Numbered from the stretch's first letter, positions 26,906 through 36,475 are shown. The stretch: DNA of 64,000 bases from UBA5429 sp942493315 (GCA_942493315.1 OW818690.1:2790001-2854000), one strand, 5' to 3'. Program-made: numbers and translations. Notes: generated from the letters alone by a model not told the origin.

Positions 26906-27349
26906 TTACATCGAACTTCTAATATCTAACTTCTCCAGTCACCAGTCTCTCGTCCCTTGTCCTAAACAAAACCGCAGGTTTTGTTGCGTTAGGACGGAGC
27001 CGAGAAAGCCCGCAAAGGAGGAAGCCGATGTGATGCAGGGAGGAAAAGAGCGAACTTGTGAGCTCCTTTTACGACCATGCAGTCACACGGCTTACGACTG
27101 CGGACTTGAAGGCGGAGACCGACGGCGAGCCTGCGAGCCGGAACGCCCAAAAAAGACTAAAGACAAAGGACGAAGGACAAAAGTCAAATTAAAAATGAAA
27201 AATGAAAAATGAAAAATGAGAAAAACCCAAGACCCAAAACCCAGAAATTAATTCCGTGAATAGTGCGTATTGATATTTTTATATACTTAGATGGGGAATA
27301 ATTCACCATTTTTTCGTAATTTTGCAAACTTATTAAAATTATATACAAG
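26906..27349. other. Intergenic region upstream of thrS
   Basis: Contains GC-rich element copy 4 (26986-27148), microsatellite text (GACAAAGGACGAAGGAC, AAATGAAAAATG repeats), and a probable promoter for thrS with -7 box TAATTTTG near 27317. A 60-aa frame at 27030-27212 overlaps the GC-rich element and is rejected as a gene. Confidence 0.65.
26986..27148 (-). repeat. GC-rich dispersed structured element, copy 4 (divergent)
   Basis: Reverse strand reads GGGCGTTCCGGCTCGCAGGC, CTCGCCGTCGGTCTCCG, then a different interior, ending CGTCCTAACGC. Head and tail match the family; the middle is a third subtype. Confidence 0.7.
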
Positions 27350-29287
27350 ATGATAAATATTACACTACCTGACGGGTCAAAAAAGCAGTTTGAAAGCGGC
27401 GTTACTCCCTACCAAATTGCACTAAGTATTAGCGAAGGACTTGCTCGTAACGTTCTAGCAGCTAAAGTGGATGATAAAGTTGTTTCTCTGAATTATGAGA
27501 TCACAACCGATTGTAATTTTAAGCTGTTCACGTGGGAAAATCCTGAAGGTAAAGCAACCTACTGGCACTCATCATCTCATATCATGGCCGCCGCTATCGA
27601 ACAACTCTATCCCGGAGTTAAATTTGGTATCGGTCCTGACATCGAAAACGGATTCTATTACGATATAGATTTTATGGACTATTCCATCTCTTCTGATGAC
27701 TTCCCTAAAATTGAAGCAAAAATGATGGAGATCATCCAAACTAAAGCTCAATTCGAAAGAAAAGAGGTTACTAAAGCCGAAGCTATCGAATATTTTACTA
27801 AAAAAGGGGACGAATATAAACTGGAACTCATCAGCGCATTGGAAGATGGAACCATCACCTTCTATCAAACCGGTGATTTTACTGACTTATGTAGAGGACC
27901 ACACTTATTCAACACAGCAAGCATTAAAGCGGTTAAGTTGTTGAATACTGCCGGTGCTTACTGGAGAGGCGACGAGAAAAGAAAACAGCTTACCCGTATC
28001 TACGGAATCTCTTTCCCTAAGAAAAAAGACTTAGATGATTATCTACTTATGCTTGAAGAAGCTAAGAAAAGAGATCATAGAAAACTAGGTAAAGAAATGG
28101 AACTTTTCGCATTCTCACCTAAAGTGGGTATGGGTTTACCATTGTGGTTACCTCGTGGAACTCAATTGAGAGATCGCTTAGAGCAATTCTTGAAGAAAAT
28201 CCAGAAAAAATATGGATACCAACAAGTTATGTGTCCACATATCGGTGATGTAAACTTGTATAAAACATCCGGACACTACCAAAAATATGGTGCAGATTCA
28301 TTCCATCCAATCACTACTCCTCAAGAAGGGGAAAGTTTTATGTTGAAACCTATGAACTGCCCTCACCACTGTGAAATCTACTCTGTTAAACCTAGATCTT
28401 ACCGTGATCTTCCGATCAGAATCGCTGAATTCGGAACCGTTTACCGTTACGAACAAAGTGGTGAATTACATGGGTTGACAAGGGTTAGAGGTTTTACTCA
28501 GGATGATGCCCATATTTTCTGTACTCCTGATCAATTAAAAGATGAATTTTGTAAGGTTATCGATATCATCCTTTACATCTTTAAAGTGTTGAATTTCGAA
28601 AACTTCACAGCTCAGATTTCATTAAGAGACCCTAATAACAAAGAAAAATACATCGGTTCTGACGAAAACTGGGAAAAAGCAGAAAGAGCGATCATCGAAT
28701 CGGCTGCTGAAAGAGGCTTGAATACCACTACAGAAACAGGTGAAGCTGCTTTCTATGGTCCAAAATTGGACTTTATGGTAAAAGATGCCTTAGGAAGAAA
28801 ATGGCAGCTAGGAACTGTTCAGGTAGACTACAACCTTCCCGAACGTTTTGAATTGGAATATATTGATGCTGATCAACTAAAACGTCGTCCAATCATGATT
28901 CACAGAGCACCATTTGGTTCTATGGAACGTTTTGTGGCTGTTTTATTAGAGCATACTGCTGGTCGTTTCCCATTGTGGCTAACTCCTGAACAAGTGATTG
29001 TGCTTCCTATCAGTGAGAAATATCATGATTATGCTATGAAAGTGAAAGAGATCTTAGAAGAACAAGAGATTCGTACTATTGTTGATGAGAGAGCTGAAAA
29101 AGCAGGTAAAAAGGTTCGTGATGCAGAAATGAAAAAGATACCATTTATGGTGATTGTAGGAGAAAAAGAGGAAAATGATAGAACGGTATCAGTAAGAGAA
29201 CACGGACAAGGAGACATGGGAACACTATCAATTAGCGATTTTGTAACGATGATCAATAAAAAAATTGCAACAGAATTAGAATCATAA
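27350..29287 (+). CDS. thrS: Threonyl-tRNA synthetase
   Basis: Charges tRNA-Thr. 645 aa, full length. Domains: TGS at residues 1-60; editing domain with HSSSHIMAAA (HxxxH) from about residue 72; class II catalytic core with the zinc-ligand region MNCPHHCEIY and RYEQSGELHGLTRVRGFTQD; C-terminal anticodon-binding domain. It starts far from any upstream gene, with a TAATTTTG -7 box about 30 nt before the ATG. Unusually, it is followed by ffh and folD rather than infC-rpmI-rplT. Confidence 0.98.
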   Translation: MINITLPDGSKKQFESGVTPYQIALSISEGLARNVLAAKVDDKVVSLNYEITTDCNFKLFTWENPEGKATYWHSSSHIMAAAIEQLYPGVKFGIGPDIENGFYYDIDFMDYSISSDDFPKIEAKMMEIIQTKAQFERKEVTKAEAIEYFTKKGDEYKLELISALEDGTITFYQTGDFTDLCRGPHLFNTASIKAVKLLNTAGAYWRGDEKRKQLTRIYGISFPKKKDLDDYLLMLEEAKKRDHRKLGKEMELFAFSPKVGMGLPLWLPRGTQLRDRLEQFLKKIQKKYGYQQVMCPHIGDVNLYKTSGHYQKYGADSFHPITTPQEGESFMLKPMNCPHHCEIYSVKPRSYRDLPIRIAEFGTVYRYEQSGELHGLTRVRGFTQDDAHIFCTPDQLKDEFCKVIDIILYIFKVLNFENFTAQISLRDPNNKEKYIGSDENWEKAERAIIESAAERGLNTTTETGEAAFYGPKLDFMVKDALGRKWQLGTVQVDYNLPERFELEYIDADQLKRRPIMIHRAPFGSMERFVAVLLEHTAGRFPLWLTPEQVIVLPISEKYHDYAMKVKEILEEQEIRTIVDERAEKAGKKVRDAEMKKIPFMVIVGEKEENDRTVSVREHGQGDMGTLSISDFVTMINKKIATELES

Positions 29288-29302
29288 AGAGAGAGAACAA
29301 TT

Positions 29303-30637
29303 ATGTTTGAAAGTTTAAGCAACAAACTCGACAGAGCTTTTAAAGTCCTAAAAGGACAAGGATACATTACGGAAATCAACGTCGCAGAGACCATGAAAGA
29401 GGTGCGTAAAGCCCTTTTGGATGCCGACGTAAACTATAAAATTGCTAAAGATTTTACAGACAATGTAAAAAAGAAAGCACTCGGACAAAACGTTTTGAAA
29501 GCGGTTTCTCCCAGTCAATTATTGGTAAAGATCACGTATGATGAGTTGATTGAATTGATGGGAAAATCATCTGAAGATATCAACATCAAATCAAATCCAT
29601 CCATCATTTTGATGGCCGGTTTGCAAGGTTCCGGTAAAACAACACATTCAGCAAAGTTAGCCAAACTGTTGAAAACCAAAAGAAATAAGAAAGTACTTTT
29701 GGTTGCTTGTGACGTTTATCGTCCAGCAGCAATTGACCAGTTAAAAGTGTTAGGAGAACAAATTGAAGTAGAAGTATTTACAGATCCAAACTCTAAAAGC
29801 CCGGTTGATATTGCCAAAAAAGCGGTTGCACATGCTAAAGATTGGGGACACCAGGTGGTGATCATCGATACTGCGGGTCGTTTGGCCATTGATGAGATGA
29901 TGATGGAAGAGATCGGCAACATCAAAAAAGCCGTGAATCCTCACGAAATCTTGTTTGTTGTGGATGCAATGACAGGTCAGGATGCTATCAATACTGCTAA
30001 AGCTTTCAATGATAGACTCAATTTTGACGGAGTTATCCTAACCAAAATGGATGGAGACACCCGAGGTGGGGCAGCGATCTCTATTAGAGCTGTTGTTAAC
30101 AAACCAATCAAATATATTGGAGTTGGTGAAAAAATGGAAGCCTTAGATGTTTTCCACCCTGATCGTTTAGCTGAAAGGATCTTAGGGATGGGAGACATCA
30201 GATCTTTTGTTGAGAAAGCGCAAGAACAATTTGATGAAGAGGAAGCGATTAAACTTCAAAAGAAACTAGCTAAAAACCAATTTGACTTCAATGACTTTCT
30301 AGCACAGATTGCCCAAATCAAAAAGATGGGTAATATCAAAGATATGATGGGCATGATCCCAGGAATGGGAAAAGCAATCAAGGATATGGATATTGACGAC
30401 AACGCCTTTAAAGGAGTTGAAGCGATCATTTTATCCATGACCCCTCAGGAAAGAACCAACCCTGATATCTTAAACGGAAGCAGAAAGAAAAGAATAGCTA
30501 TTGGTAGCGGATCTGATATTCAAGAAGTTAACAGATTGATAAAACAATTTGAAGATACCCGAAAAATGATGAAAATGGTGAACAGTGGCAAAGCGAAAAA
30601 CTTAATGCAAGCGCTATCTGCTCCCGGAAGAAGATAA
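29303..30637 (+). CDS. ffh: Signal recognition particle protein (SRP54)
   Basis: The GTPase that binds 4.5S RNA and signal sequences for co-translational membrane targeting. 444 aa, normal length. N domain, then G domain with GLQGSGKTTHSAKLA, DTAGRL and TKMDGDTRGGAA, then a Met-rich M domain (MMGMIPGMGKAIKDM). It starts 15 nt after thrS, in the same operon. Confidence 0.98.
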   Translation: MFESLSNKLDRAFKVLKGQGYITEINVAETMKEVRKALLDADVNYKIAKDFTDNVKKKALGQNVLKAVSPSQLLVKITYDELIELMGKSSEDINIKSNPSIILMAGLQGSGKTTHSAKLAKLLKTKRNKKVLLVACDVYRPAAIDQLKVLGEQIEVEVFTDPNSKSPVDIAKKAVAHAKDWGHQVVIIDTAGRLAIDEMMMEEIGNIKKAVNPHEILFVVDAMTGQDAINTAKAFNDRLNFDGVILTKMDGDTRGGAAISIRAVVNKPIKYIGVGEKMEALDVFHPDRLAERILGMGDIRSFVEKAQEQFDEEEAIKLQKKLAKNQFDFNDFLAQIAQIKKMGNIKDMMGMIPGMGKAIKDMDIDDNAFKGVEAIILSMTPQERTNPDILNGSRKKRIAIGSGSDIQEVNRLIKQFEDTRKMMKMVNSGKAKNLMQALSAPGRR

Positions 30638-30655
30638 TAATCAAGTTTTTAATTC

Positions 30656-31669
30656 ATGGAAACAACTAAAAAAACACCCCTAATTTTAGACGGGAGACAA
30701 ATAGCTGCCGATATTAAAAAAGAGATCGCGATACAGGTTGAAAAAATCTTAGATTCAGGAAAAGAAGCACCCCATTTAGCTGCAATCATTGTTGGAGAAG
30801 ATGGTGCTTCTAAAACTTATGTGGAGAGTATCGAAAGAAATGCCAAAGAGGTAGGATTTATCAGCTCCATTTATCAATTTCCTTCAAAATTCACTGAAAA
30901 TGAATTGATTGAAGTGATAGAATTTATCAATCGTGACGAAGAGATTGACGGTTACATCATCCAACTTCCCCTACCCGATCATATTTCAGTAGATCACATC
31001 ATCAATCATGTGAATCCTATGAAAGATGTGGATTGTTTTCATCCTGCCAACATGGGAAATTTAGTGTTAGGTAAAGAAACCTTCTTACCAGCTACTCCTC
31101 ATGCTTGTATGGAGATCTTAAAACGTTACCATATCGAAGTTGCCGGAAAAAACTGTGTGGTTGTAGGTAGAAGTAACATCGTAGGTAAACCATTGGCTCT
31201 TTTATTATCTCAAAATAGTGCTGATGCTAATGGAACTGTAACGATAACTCACAGCAAGACCCAAAACTTGAAAGAGGTTTGCAAACAAGCCGATATCCTG
31301 TTGGTTGCCATCGGAAAACCTGAAATGATCACAAAAGAGTATGTGAAAGAGGGTGCAACTGTGATCGATGTAGGCATTCATCGTATTGAAGACAAAAAAT
31401 CGGAAAAAGGATACAAAATTGTAGGCGATGTGAAACATGATGAAGTGGATCCTATCTGTTCTGCTGTTACTCCTGTTCCGGGTGGTGTTGGCGCTGTAAC
31501 GATGAGTTGTTTGTTACTCAATACCTTAAAAGCTTACACGTTAACGCGTGGTTCTATCGAAAATTTAATTGCAGATCACCCTATTGATGAAGAGATCATC
31601 GAAGAGGATCACGATCACCACCATCATGACCATGACCACGATCATTGTGGCTGTGGCTCAGATCATTAA
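30656..31669 (+). CDS. folD: Methylenetetrahydrofolate dehydrogenase/cyclohydrolase with His-rich tail
   Basis: Interconverts methylene-, methenyl- and formyl-tetrahydrofolate. The family fold is clear (YIIQLPLPDHI, VVVGRSNIVGKP, TPVPGGVGAVT). Two features are odd. First, the catalytic Lys of the YVxxK motif is replaced: the segment reads KTYVESIERNAKE, with Ile at that position. In characterised FolD enzymes that Lys is needed for cyclohydrolase activity. Second, after the normal C-terminus (about residue 300) there is an extra tail with an EEDHDHHHHDHDHDHCGCG stretch, a likely metal-binding region. Starts 18 nt after ffh. Confidence 0.93.
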   Translation: METTKKTPLILDGRQIAADIKKEIAIQVEKILDSGKEAPHLAAIIVGEDGASKTYVESIERNAKEVGFISSIYQFPSKFTENELIEVIEFINRDEEIDGYIIQLPLPDHISVDHIINHVNPMKDVDCFHPANMGNLVLGKETFLPATPHACMEILKRYHIEVAGKNCVVVGRSNIVGKPLALLLSQNSADANGTVTITHSKTQNLKEVCKQADILLVAIGKPEMITKEYVKEGATVIDVGIHRIEDKKSEKGYKIVGDVKHDEVDPICSAVTPVPGGVGAVTMSCLLLNTLKAYTLTRGSIENLIADHPIDEEIIEEDHDHHHHDHDHDHCGCGSDH

Positions 31670-31711
31670 TTCATATTGAGTCAATATTGATTGACCTAAT
31701 ACCCATTTTTT

Positions 31712-32704
31712 ATGAAAAAAAAGATATTATATGGTACTTTAATCACACTGGGTATCATTGTTATTATCTTTTTGTTAGGCCCAAAACCAACAAAACCCGA
31801 ATACAATACTCAATTACCTGAGATTTCTGTTGATTTAGACCATTTAGATAGCTTAATTGCCCATAAAGAGGCACAATACCGGATAAAACCGGATAATCAG
31901 AGTCGGATTATTTGGGCAAATGACAGTATTAAACAAAAAACAGAATGGGTATTGCTCTATTTACACGGCTTTTCAGCGTCCTGGTTTGAAGGATCTGACC
32001 TCAATCTTGATTTTGCCACCAGATACGGCTGTAATGCCTATTTTCCCAGATTAGCAGATCATGGATTGGTAACTGATGATCCATTACTTCACATGGCTCC
32101 CGATTCCTTATGGAACTCAGCCAAGGAAGCATTGGTTATTGCCCGCCAATTAGGTCATAAAGTGATGATTATGAGCACTTCAACAGGTGGAACCCTCTCA
32201 TTAAAATTAGCTGCAGAATATCCTGAATTAGTAGATGGTTTGATTCTTTATTCTCCCAATATTAAAATCAACGCCCCCACTACCCTATTGACCAAACCTT
32301 GGGGATTACAGATTGCACGTTTATTATTCAAAGGAAAATATAGAACAATAACAGAAGATTTTGAGTGTCCTGAGTGTAAGTATTGGTTCTGTAAATATCG
32401 TTTGGAAGCAGTTGTTTATTTACAACAATTGGTGTCAACCACAATGACCAAAGAAACCTTTCAAAAAGTAAAATGTCCGGTTTTTTTGGGGTATTATTAT
32501 AAAGATAAAAAAAATCAGGATCCTGTTGTAAAAGTAAGTGCAGAACTGAAAATGTTTGAACAATTAGGGACTCATGAAAAACAAAAAATCAAGAAAGGGT
32601 TTCCGGATGCGGGAGTTCATGTTATTGCTAACTCATTATTTTCCAAAGATTATAAATCTGTAGCTGCTGAAACTTTCCGATTTGCCGATTCTCTAATGAA
32701 ATAA
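31712..32704 (+). CDS. Alpha/beta hydrolase (serine aminopeptidase/lysophospholipase-like), membrane-anchored
   Basis: 330 aa. An N-terminal hydrophobic segment (residues about 4-22) probably anchors it to the membrane. The alpha/beta hydrolase core has the oxyanion LYLHGFSAS strand, the nucleophile elbow MSTSTGGTLS (Ser replaces the usual first Gly of GxSxG) and a late His in AGVHVIANSL. Substrate unknown. Lies between folD and hydE in the same direction with gaps of 42 and 19 nt. Confidence 0.82.
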   Translation: MKKKILYGTLITLGIIVIIFLLGPKPTKPEYNTQLPEISVDLDHLDSLIAHKEAQYRIKPDNQSRIIWANDSIKQKTEWVLLYLHGFSASWFEGSDLNLDFATRYGCNAYFPRLADHGLVTDDPLLHMAPDSLWNSAKEALVIARQLGHKVMIMSTSTGGTLSLKLAAEYPELVDGLILYSPNIKINAPTTLLTKPWGLQIARLLFKGKYRTITEDFECPECKYWFCKYRLEAVVYLQQLVSTTMTKETFQKVKCPVFLGYYYKDKKNQDPVVKVSAELKMFEQLGTHEKQKIKKGFPDAGVHVIANSLFSKDYKSVAAETFRFADSLMK

Positions 32705-32723
32705 GAAAAACAAAATAGAATTC

Positions 32724-33779
32724 ATGATAACAAAATTAACCAAAGAAGAGATTATCCAATTGCTGCAGAGCACCGGCGATGAACGGACTGCCCTATTTGA
32801 AAGATCTGCTAAGATTAAAGAGGAGACAGTTGGAAATCTGGTTTATTTGCGAGGATTGGTTGAATTCTCCAATTATTGCAGTAAAGATTGCTTCTATTGC
32901 GGTATTAGAAAATCAAATAGAAATACGGAACGATACAACATCAGTGATGAAGAGATTGTTGATGCAGCGAAGTTTGCGTATGAGAACAAATATGGATCGA
33001 TTGTGCTTCAATCGGGTGAATTAAAGAGTCCAGCCTTCACCAAAAGGATCACCAATTTAATTAAACTAATACATCAAGAAACCGATCCAAGACTCAGAAT
33101 CACATTATCTTGCGGCGAACAAACAAAAGAAACTTATCAGGAGTGGTTTGATGCGGGAGCTAAAAGATTCTTATTAAGAATCGAATCCTCAAATCCGGAA
33201 TTATATGTTAAATTACACCCACAAAACAAACTTCATTCATTTGAAGAACGAGTAAAATGTATCGACTATTTGCAGGAAGTGGGCTACCAAACCGGAACAG
33301 GAGTGATGATCGGATTGCCATTTCAAACAATGGAAGACCTTGCTGATGATCTGTTATGGATGCAAGCCCGAAACATCGATATGGTGGGTATGGGTCCCTA
33401 TTTGATTCACAACGACACTCCCCTACTCCAGTACCAGGATCAACTCCTTCCTGAGCTGGAACGTTTCGACTTAGCCTTAAAAATGATCGCTATTTTGAGG
33501 ATCATGATGCCTGAAATCAACATTGCTGCTTCTACAGCTATGCAGTCAATCGATAAAATGGGACGTGAGAAAGCGATCAAAGTGGGTGCCAATGTGTTCA
33601 TGCCTAACATCACCCCAAGAGAGTTCCGTGACTCCTACAAACTATATGATAACAAGCCATGTACTGATGAAAATGCAGCTGACTGTCAGAACTGCATTGA
33701 AGCTCGTATTTTCTTAACCAACAATAAAATCGCATACGACACCGGTGGAGATTCGTTGCACTACCAACACCGGGACTAG
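32724..33779 (+). CDS. hydE: [FeFe]-hydrogenase H-cluster radical SAM maturase
   Basis: A radical SAM enzyme that helps build the dithiomethylamine/CO/CN ligand set of the [FeFe]-hydrogenase active site. 351 aa, typical for HydE. The cluster motif CSKDCFYC (CxxxCxxC) is at about residue 50, followed by IVLQSGE and GTGVMIGLPFQT. The C-terminus has the Cys-containing CTDENAADCQNC segment. Partners HydF and HydG and the hydrogenase are not in the window. Implies anaerobic H2 metabolism, consistent with rnfC at the right end. Biotin synthase-like relatives (PylB) are the alternative. Confidence 0.87.
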   Translation: MITKLTKEEIIQLLQSTGDERTALFERSAKIKEETVGNLVYLRGLVEFSNYCSKDCFYCGIRKSNRNTERYNISDEEIVDAAKFAYENKYGSIVLQSGELKSPAFTKRITNLIKLIHQETDPRLRITLSCGEQTKETYQEWFDAGAKRFLLRIESSNPELYVKLHPQNKLHSFEERVKCIDYLQEVGYQTGTGVMIGLPFQTMEDLADDLLWMQARNIDMVGMGPYLIHNDTPLLQYQDQLLPELERFDLALKMIAILRIMMPEINIAASTAMQSIDKMGREKAIKVGANVFMPNITPREFRDSYKLYDNKPCTDENAADCQNCIEARIFLTNNKIAYDTGGDSLHYQHRD

Positions 33780-33780
33780 C

Positions 33781-33948
33781 TAAGAAGTAAGAAGTAAGAG
33801 GTAAAAAGTAAGAGGTAAGAAGTAAGAAGTAAGAAGTAAGAAGTAAGAGGTAAAAAGTAAGAGGTAAAAAGTAAGAGGTAAGAAGTGAAGAGTGAAGAGT
33901 GAATAATGAATAATGAATAATGAATAGTGAATAGTGAATAGTGAAAAA
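33781..33948 (+). repeat. Purine-rich microsatellite (GTAAGAA / GTGAATA words)
   Basis: Repeated AAGTAAGAAGTAAGAGGTAA words grade into GAAGAGTGAAGAGTGAATAA and GAATAGTGAATAGTG. Almost no C or T clusters on this strand. Reverse-strand frames of about 70 aa here (Leu/Ser/Tyr only) are artefacts of the repeat. Confidence 0.9.
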
Positions 33949-34033
33949 TTGTTTTGAACAAACACTGAATAACTTCGTAATACACTATACTCCACTGTGT
34001 TTATTTCTATTTTTTACAATTAAAAATACCAAA

Positions 34034-34348
34034 AACTAAAACCCAATACCTAATAACTAAAACCCAATACCTAATAACTAAAACCCAATACCTAATAACT
34101 AAAACCCAATACCTAATAACTAAAACCCAATACCTAATAACTAAAACCCAATACCTAATAACTAAAACCCAATACCTAATAACTAAAACCCAATACCTAA
34201 TAACTAAAACCCAATACCTAATAACTAAAACCCAATACCTAATAACTAAAACCCAATACCTAATAACTAAAACCCAATACCTAATAACTAAAACCCACTA
34301 CCTAATATCTAAAACCCAATACCTAATAACTAAAATCCAATAATCAAA
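34034..34348 (+). repeat. 21-bp minisatellite, 15 copies
   Basis: Unit AACTAAAACCCAATACCTAA plus T. Copies start at 34034 + 21n through 34328 (n = 14), with a few point changes near the right end and no indels. It ends 15 bp before the start codon of the next gene, so that gene's promoter and leader must lie in or beyond the repeat. Confidence 0.93.
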
Positions 34349-34362
34349 ACCAAAGAAATATT

Positions 34363-35292
34363 TTGAAAAAACTGACTTCAATTTTAATCATTACCTTTTT
34401 GATGATGAGCAGTTTTGCTCAAAAGCAAGTATTTCAGCTTCAATTGGTTGAGGGTATGTTATACAAACAAATCATTGAAAATCCTGTTCAAATTGAGATC
34501 AATGATGAAGAAATGGAAATGAATACTAAAATAAATTTAAACTATAAAGTTTTAACTAAAGAATCTGATTTTTATAAATTTGAGGTAAATTTTGATTTCT
34601 TATTAGTTCAAATCTATTTATTAGATAGCACAATCACCTTATCGTCAGATCTAGCAAATGGAAACACTCTTTTTAATCAATTTTTAAACGAAATAACAAA
34701 AAACTCTTTTTTTATAAAAACTGATAAAAAGGGCCAAGTTTTGGAAATAACCGGATATAATGAAATGTTAGATAATATTATGCTGAAATTTCCAACAATA
34801 AGTGATGAAAATAAACAAGGGTTAATTATAGAATTTAAAAAGAGATTTTATAATCAAATTATTGAACAAAACATCAATAGTATTGGAAATTTTTTTCCCT
34901 CTTATCCTGTTGGAATTGGTGATGAATGGGATTTTACATATTTAACATATTTAACATCTTTAAATCTAAATTTCTCTGTAAATGCACATTACAAATTAGT
35001 TGAAATAAATCCTAAATACATAACCATTACTGTTGAGGGAAAAATAACTTCTCCTAGTGAAAATGATTCAATAGAATCAAAAGGAAAAGTGATGAAATAC
35101 AATATGACAGGAACTTTATCCGGAACTTATAAAATCGATCCAAAAACTTTTTGGAAAATTAGTAGTAATGAAACAATAGAAATTTACGGTATTGCAAAAG
35201 TGACTTCGACTGATCAACAATCTAATGAGTTAAATTTTGAAATGAGTTTTGAAAGTGATATATTATCCAATGATGGTTCAATTCTTAAATAA
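34363..35292 (+). CDS. Exported protein of unknown function (DUF6263-like)
   Basis: 309 aa. A TTG start at 34363 is needed: it gives the signal peptide KKLTSILIITFLMMSSFAQ, while the next ATG codons fall inside that peptide. The mature part begins KQVFQLQLVEGMLYKQ and includes YPVGIGDEWDF, a pattern of exported Bacteroidota proteins of the DUF6263 kind. No catalytic motif seen. It is the first of three close genes (gaps 7 and 3 nt), ending with a pseudouridine synthase. Confidence 0.65.
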   Translation: MKKLTSILIITFLMMSSFAQKQVFQLQLVEGMLYKQIIENPVQIEINDEEMEMNTKINLNYKVLTKESDFYKFEVNFDFLLVQIYLLDSTITLSSDLANGNTLFNQFLNEITKNSFFIKTDKKGQVLEITGYNEMLDNIMLKFPTISDENKQGLIIEFKKRFYNQIIEQNINSIGNFFPSYPVGIGDEWDFTYLTYLTSLNLNFSVNAHYKLVEINPKYITITVEGKITSPSENDSIESKGKVMKYNMTGTLSGTYKIDPKTFWKISSNETIEIYGIAKVTSTDQQSNELNFEMSFESDILSNDGSILK

Positions 35293-35299
35293 ATAAAAA

Positions 35300-35761
35300 A
35301 TGAGTTACAGTGAAAATGATATAAAAATATTAAAATATGAAAAACGCACAGGATATGTTCTGAGTTCAATTATTTTAATTTTTACATTTATCATTGATTT
35401 CTATATAATTTATATTCAAAAACTTACTGATTGGGACACTTTTATAATATTGAATTTATTACTATTTTGTTGTTTTGAATTAATTTTATTTTTAATGAAT
35501 CGAAAGATTAATAAAGACTTATCAAATCAAGAAATTACAAGTATTAAACATAAAGTAATCAATAAAGAGGAAATGATTGATTATGAACCAGGGATAAGAT
35601 TTATGGGAATGAAAAAATATACTAAATATGTTTTAACATTTGAAAATGAGACTTTTAATGTGGAAAAAAATAATTATAATGATATTAATATAGGTGATAT
35701 TGTTGAAATACAATATTCAAAATATAGTGAAACATTTTTAGGAATATATAAAACCATTTAA
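35300..35761 (+). CDS. Small membrane protein of unknown function
   Basis: 153 aa with two membrane helices (residues about 19-38 and 46-66), then a cytoplasmic or periplasmic beta-rich domain with KYVLTFENETFNVEK and GDIVEIQYSKYS. The layout resembles DUF3592-like membrane proteins. Not recognised further. Lies between the exported protein and the RluA gene. Confidence 0.6.
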   Translation: MSYSENDIKILKYEKRTGYVLSSIILIFTFIIDFYIIYIQKLTDWDTFIILNLLLFCCFELILFLMNRKINKDLSNQEITSIKHKVINKEEMIDYEPGIRFMGMKKYTKYVLTFENETFNVEKNNYNDINIGDIVEIQYSKYSETFLGIYKTI

Positions 35762-35764
35762 ATA

Positions 35765-36475
35765 ATGAATAATTCTATAAAACGAACTCCATTAAAAATC
35801 CCTTCAAAGAAGCATCATCCTAAGGGAATTACCGTTATTTATGAAGATCAGGACATTCTGGTAGTCACTAAACAATGCGGAGTTCTTACTATAGCAACTG
35901 AGAATGATCGGGAAAGTAGTGCCTATTATATGCTTACAGATTTTGTAAAAAGGGGCAATTCGAAGTCCAAAAACAGAATTTTCATTGTTCACAGATTAGA
36001 TCGGGACACTTCAGGGTTGTTGGTATTTGCCAAAAATGAACGGGCAAAACGGTTTATGCAAGACAATTGGCAATCGTTTCAAAAGAAGTATGTTGCGGTA
36101 GTTGAAGGTCAATTAAAAGAGACTGAAGGGATAATATCCACCTATTTACACGAAAACAGTGTTTTTAAAGTTTACTCTGTTGATGATCCCCGTAAAGGCA
36201 AATTAGCAGAAACAGCGTATAGATTAATTCAGGAGAATCCAAATTACAGTTTGGTAGATGTAGAATTAATAACAGGACGAAAGAATCAGATCAGGGTACA
36301 TTTTTCTGAGATGGGAAATCCGGTCGCAGGAGATAAAGCTTACGGTGCAAAGAGTAATCCTTTACAAAGGCTAGGGCTCCACTCCTACTCATTAATTATT
36401 GACCATCCGACTACAGGGGAAGAGTTACATTTTGAGAGTGTTATTCCGGCAAGGTTTTTTCAAGTGACGAAGTAA
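35765..36475 (+). CDS. RluA-family RNA pseudouridine synthase
   Basis: Converts uridine to pseudouridine in rRNA or tRNA. 236 aa. The catalytic Asp lies in HRLDRDTSGLLVFAKN, with the family segments KKYVAVVEGQL, LITGRKNQIRVHF and GDKAYG. The N-terminal S4 RNA-binding domain of RluC and RluD is absent, as in the short RluA-type members, so the target site cannot be predicted. Confidence 0.92.
   Translation: MNNSIKRTPLKIPSKKHHPKGITVIYEDQDILVVTKQCGVLTIATENDRESSAYYMLTDFVKRGNSKSKNRIFIVHRLDRDTSGLLVFAKNERAKRFMQDNWQSFQKKYVAVVEGQLKETEGIISTYLHENSVFKVYSVDDPRKGKLAETAYRLIQENPNYSLVDVELITGRKNQIRVHFSEMGNPVAGDKAYGAKSNPLQRLGLHSYSLIIDHPTTGEELHFESVIPARFFQVTK

Noticed and set aside
27030..27212. 60-aa frame upstream of thrS
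   Set aside because: Part of GC-rich element copy 4 and microsatellite DNA.
33776..33995. Reverse-strand frames of about 70 aa
   Set aside because: Translation of a purine microsatellite giving only Leu, Ser, Tyr, Phe and Thr runs.
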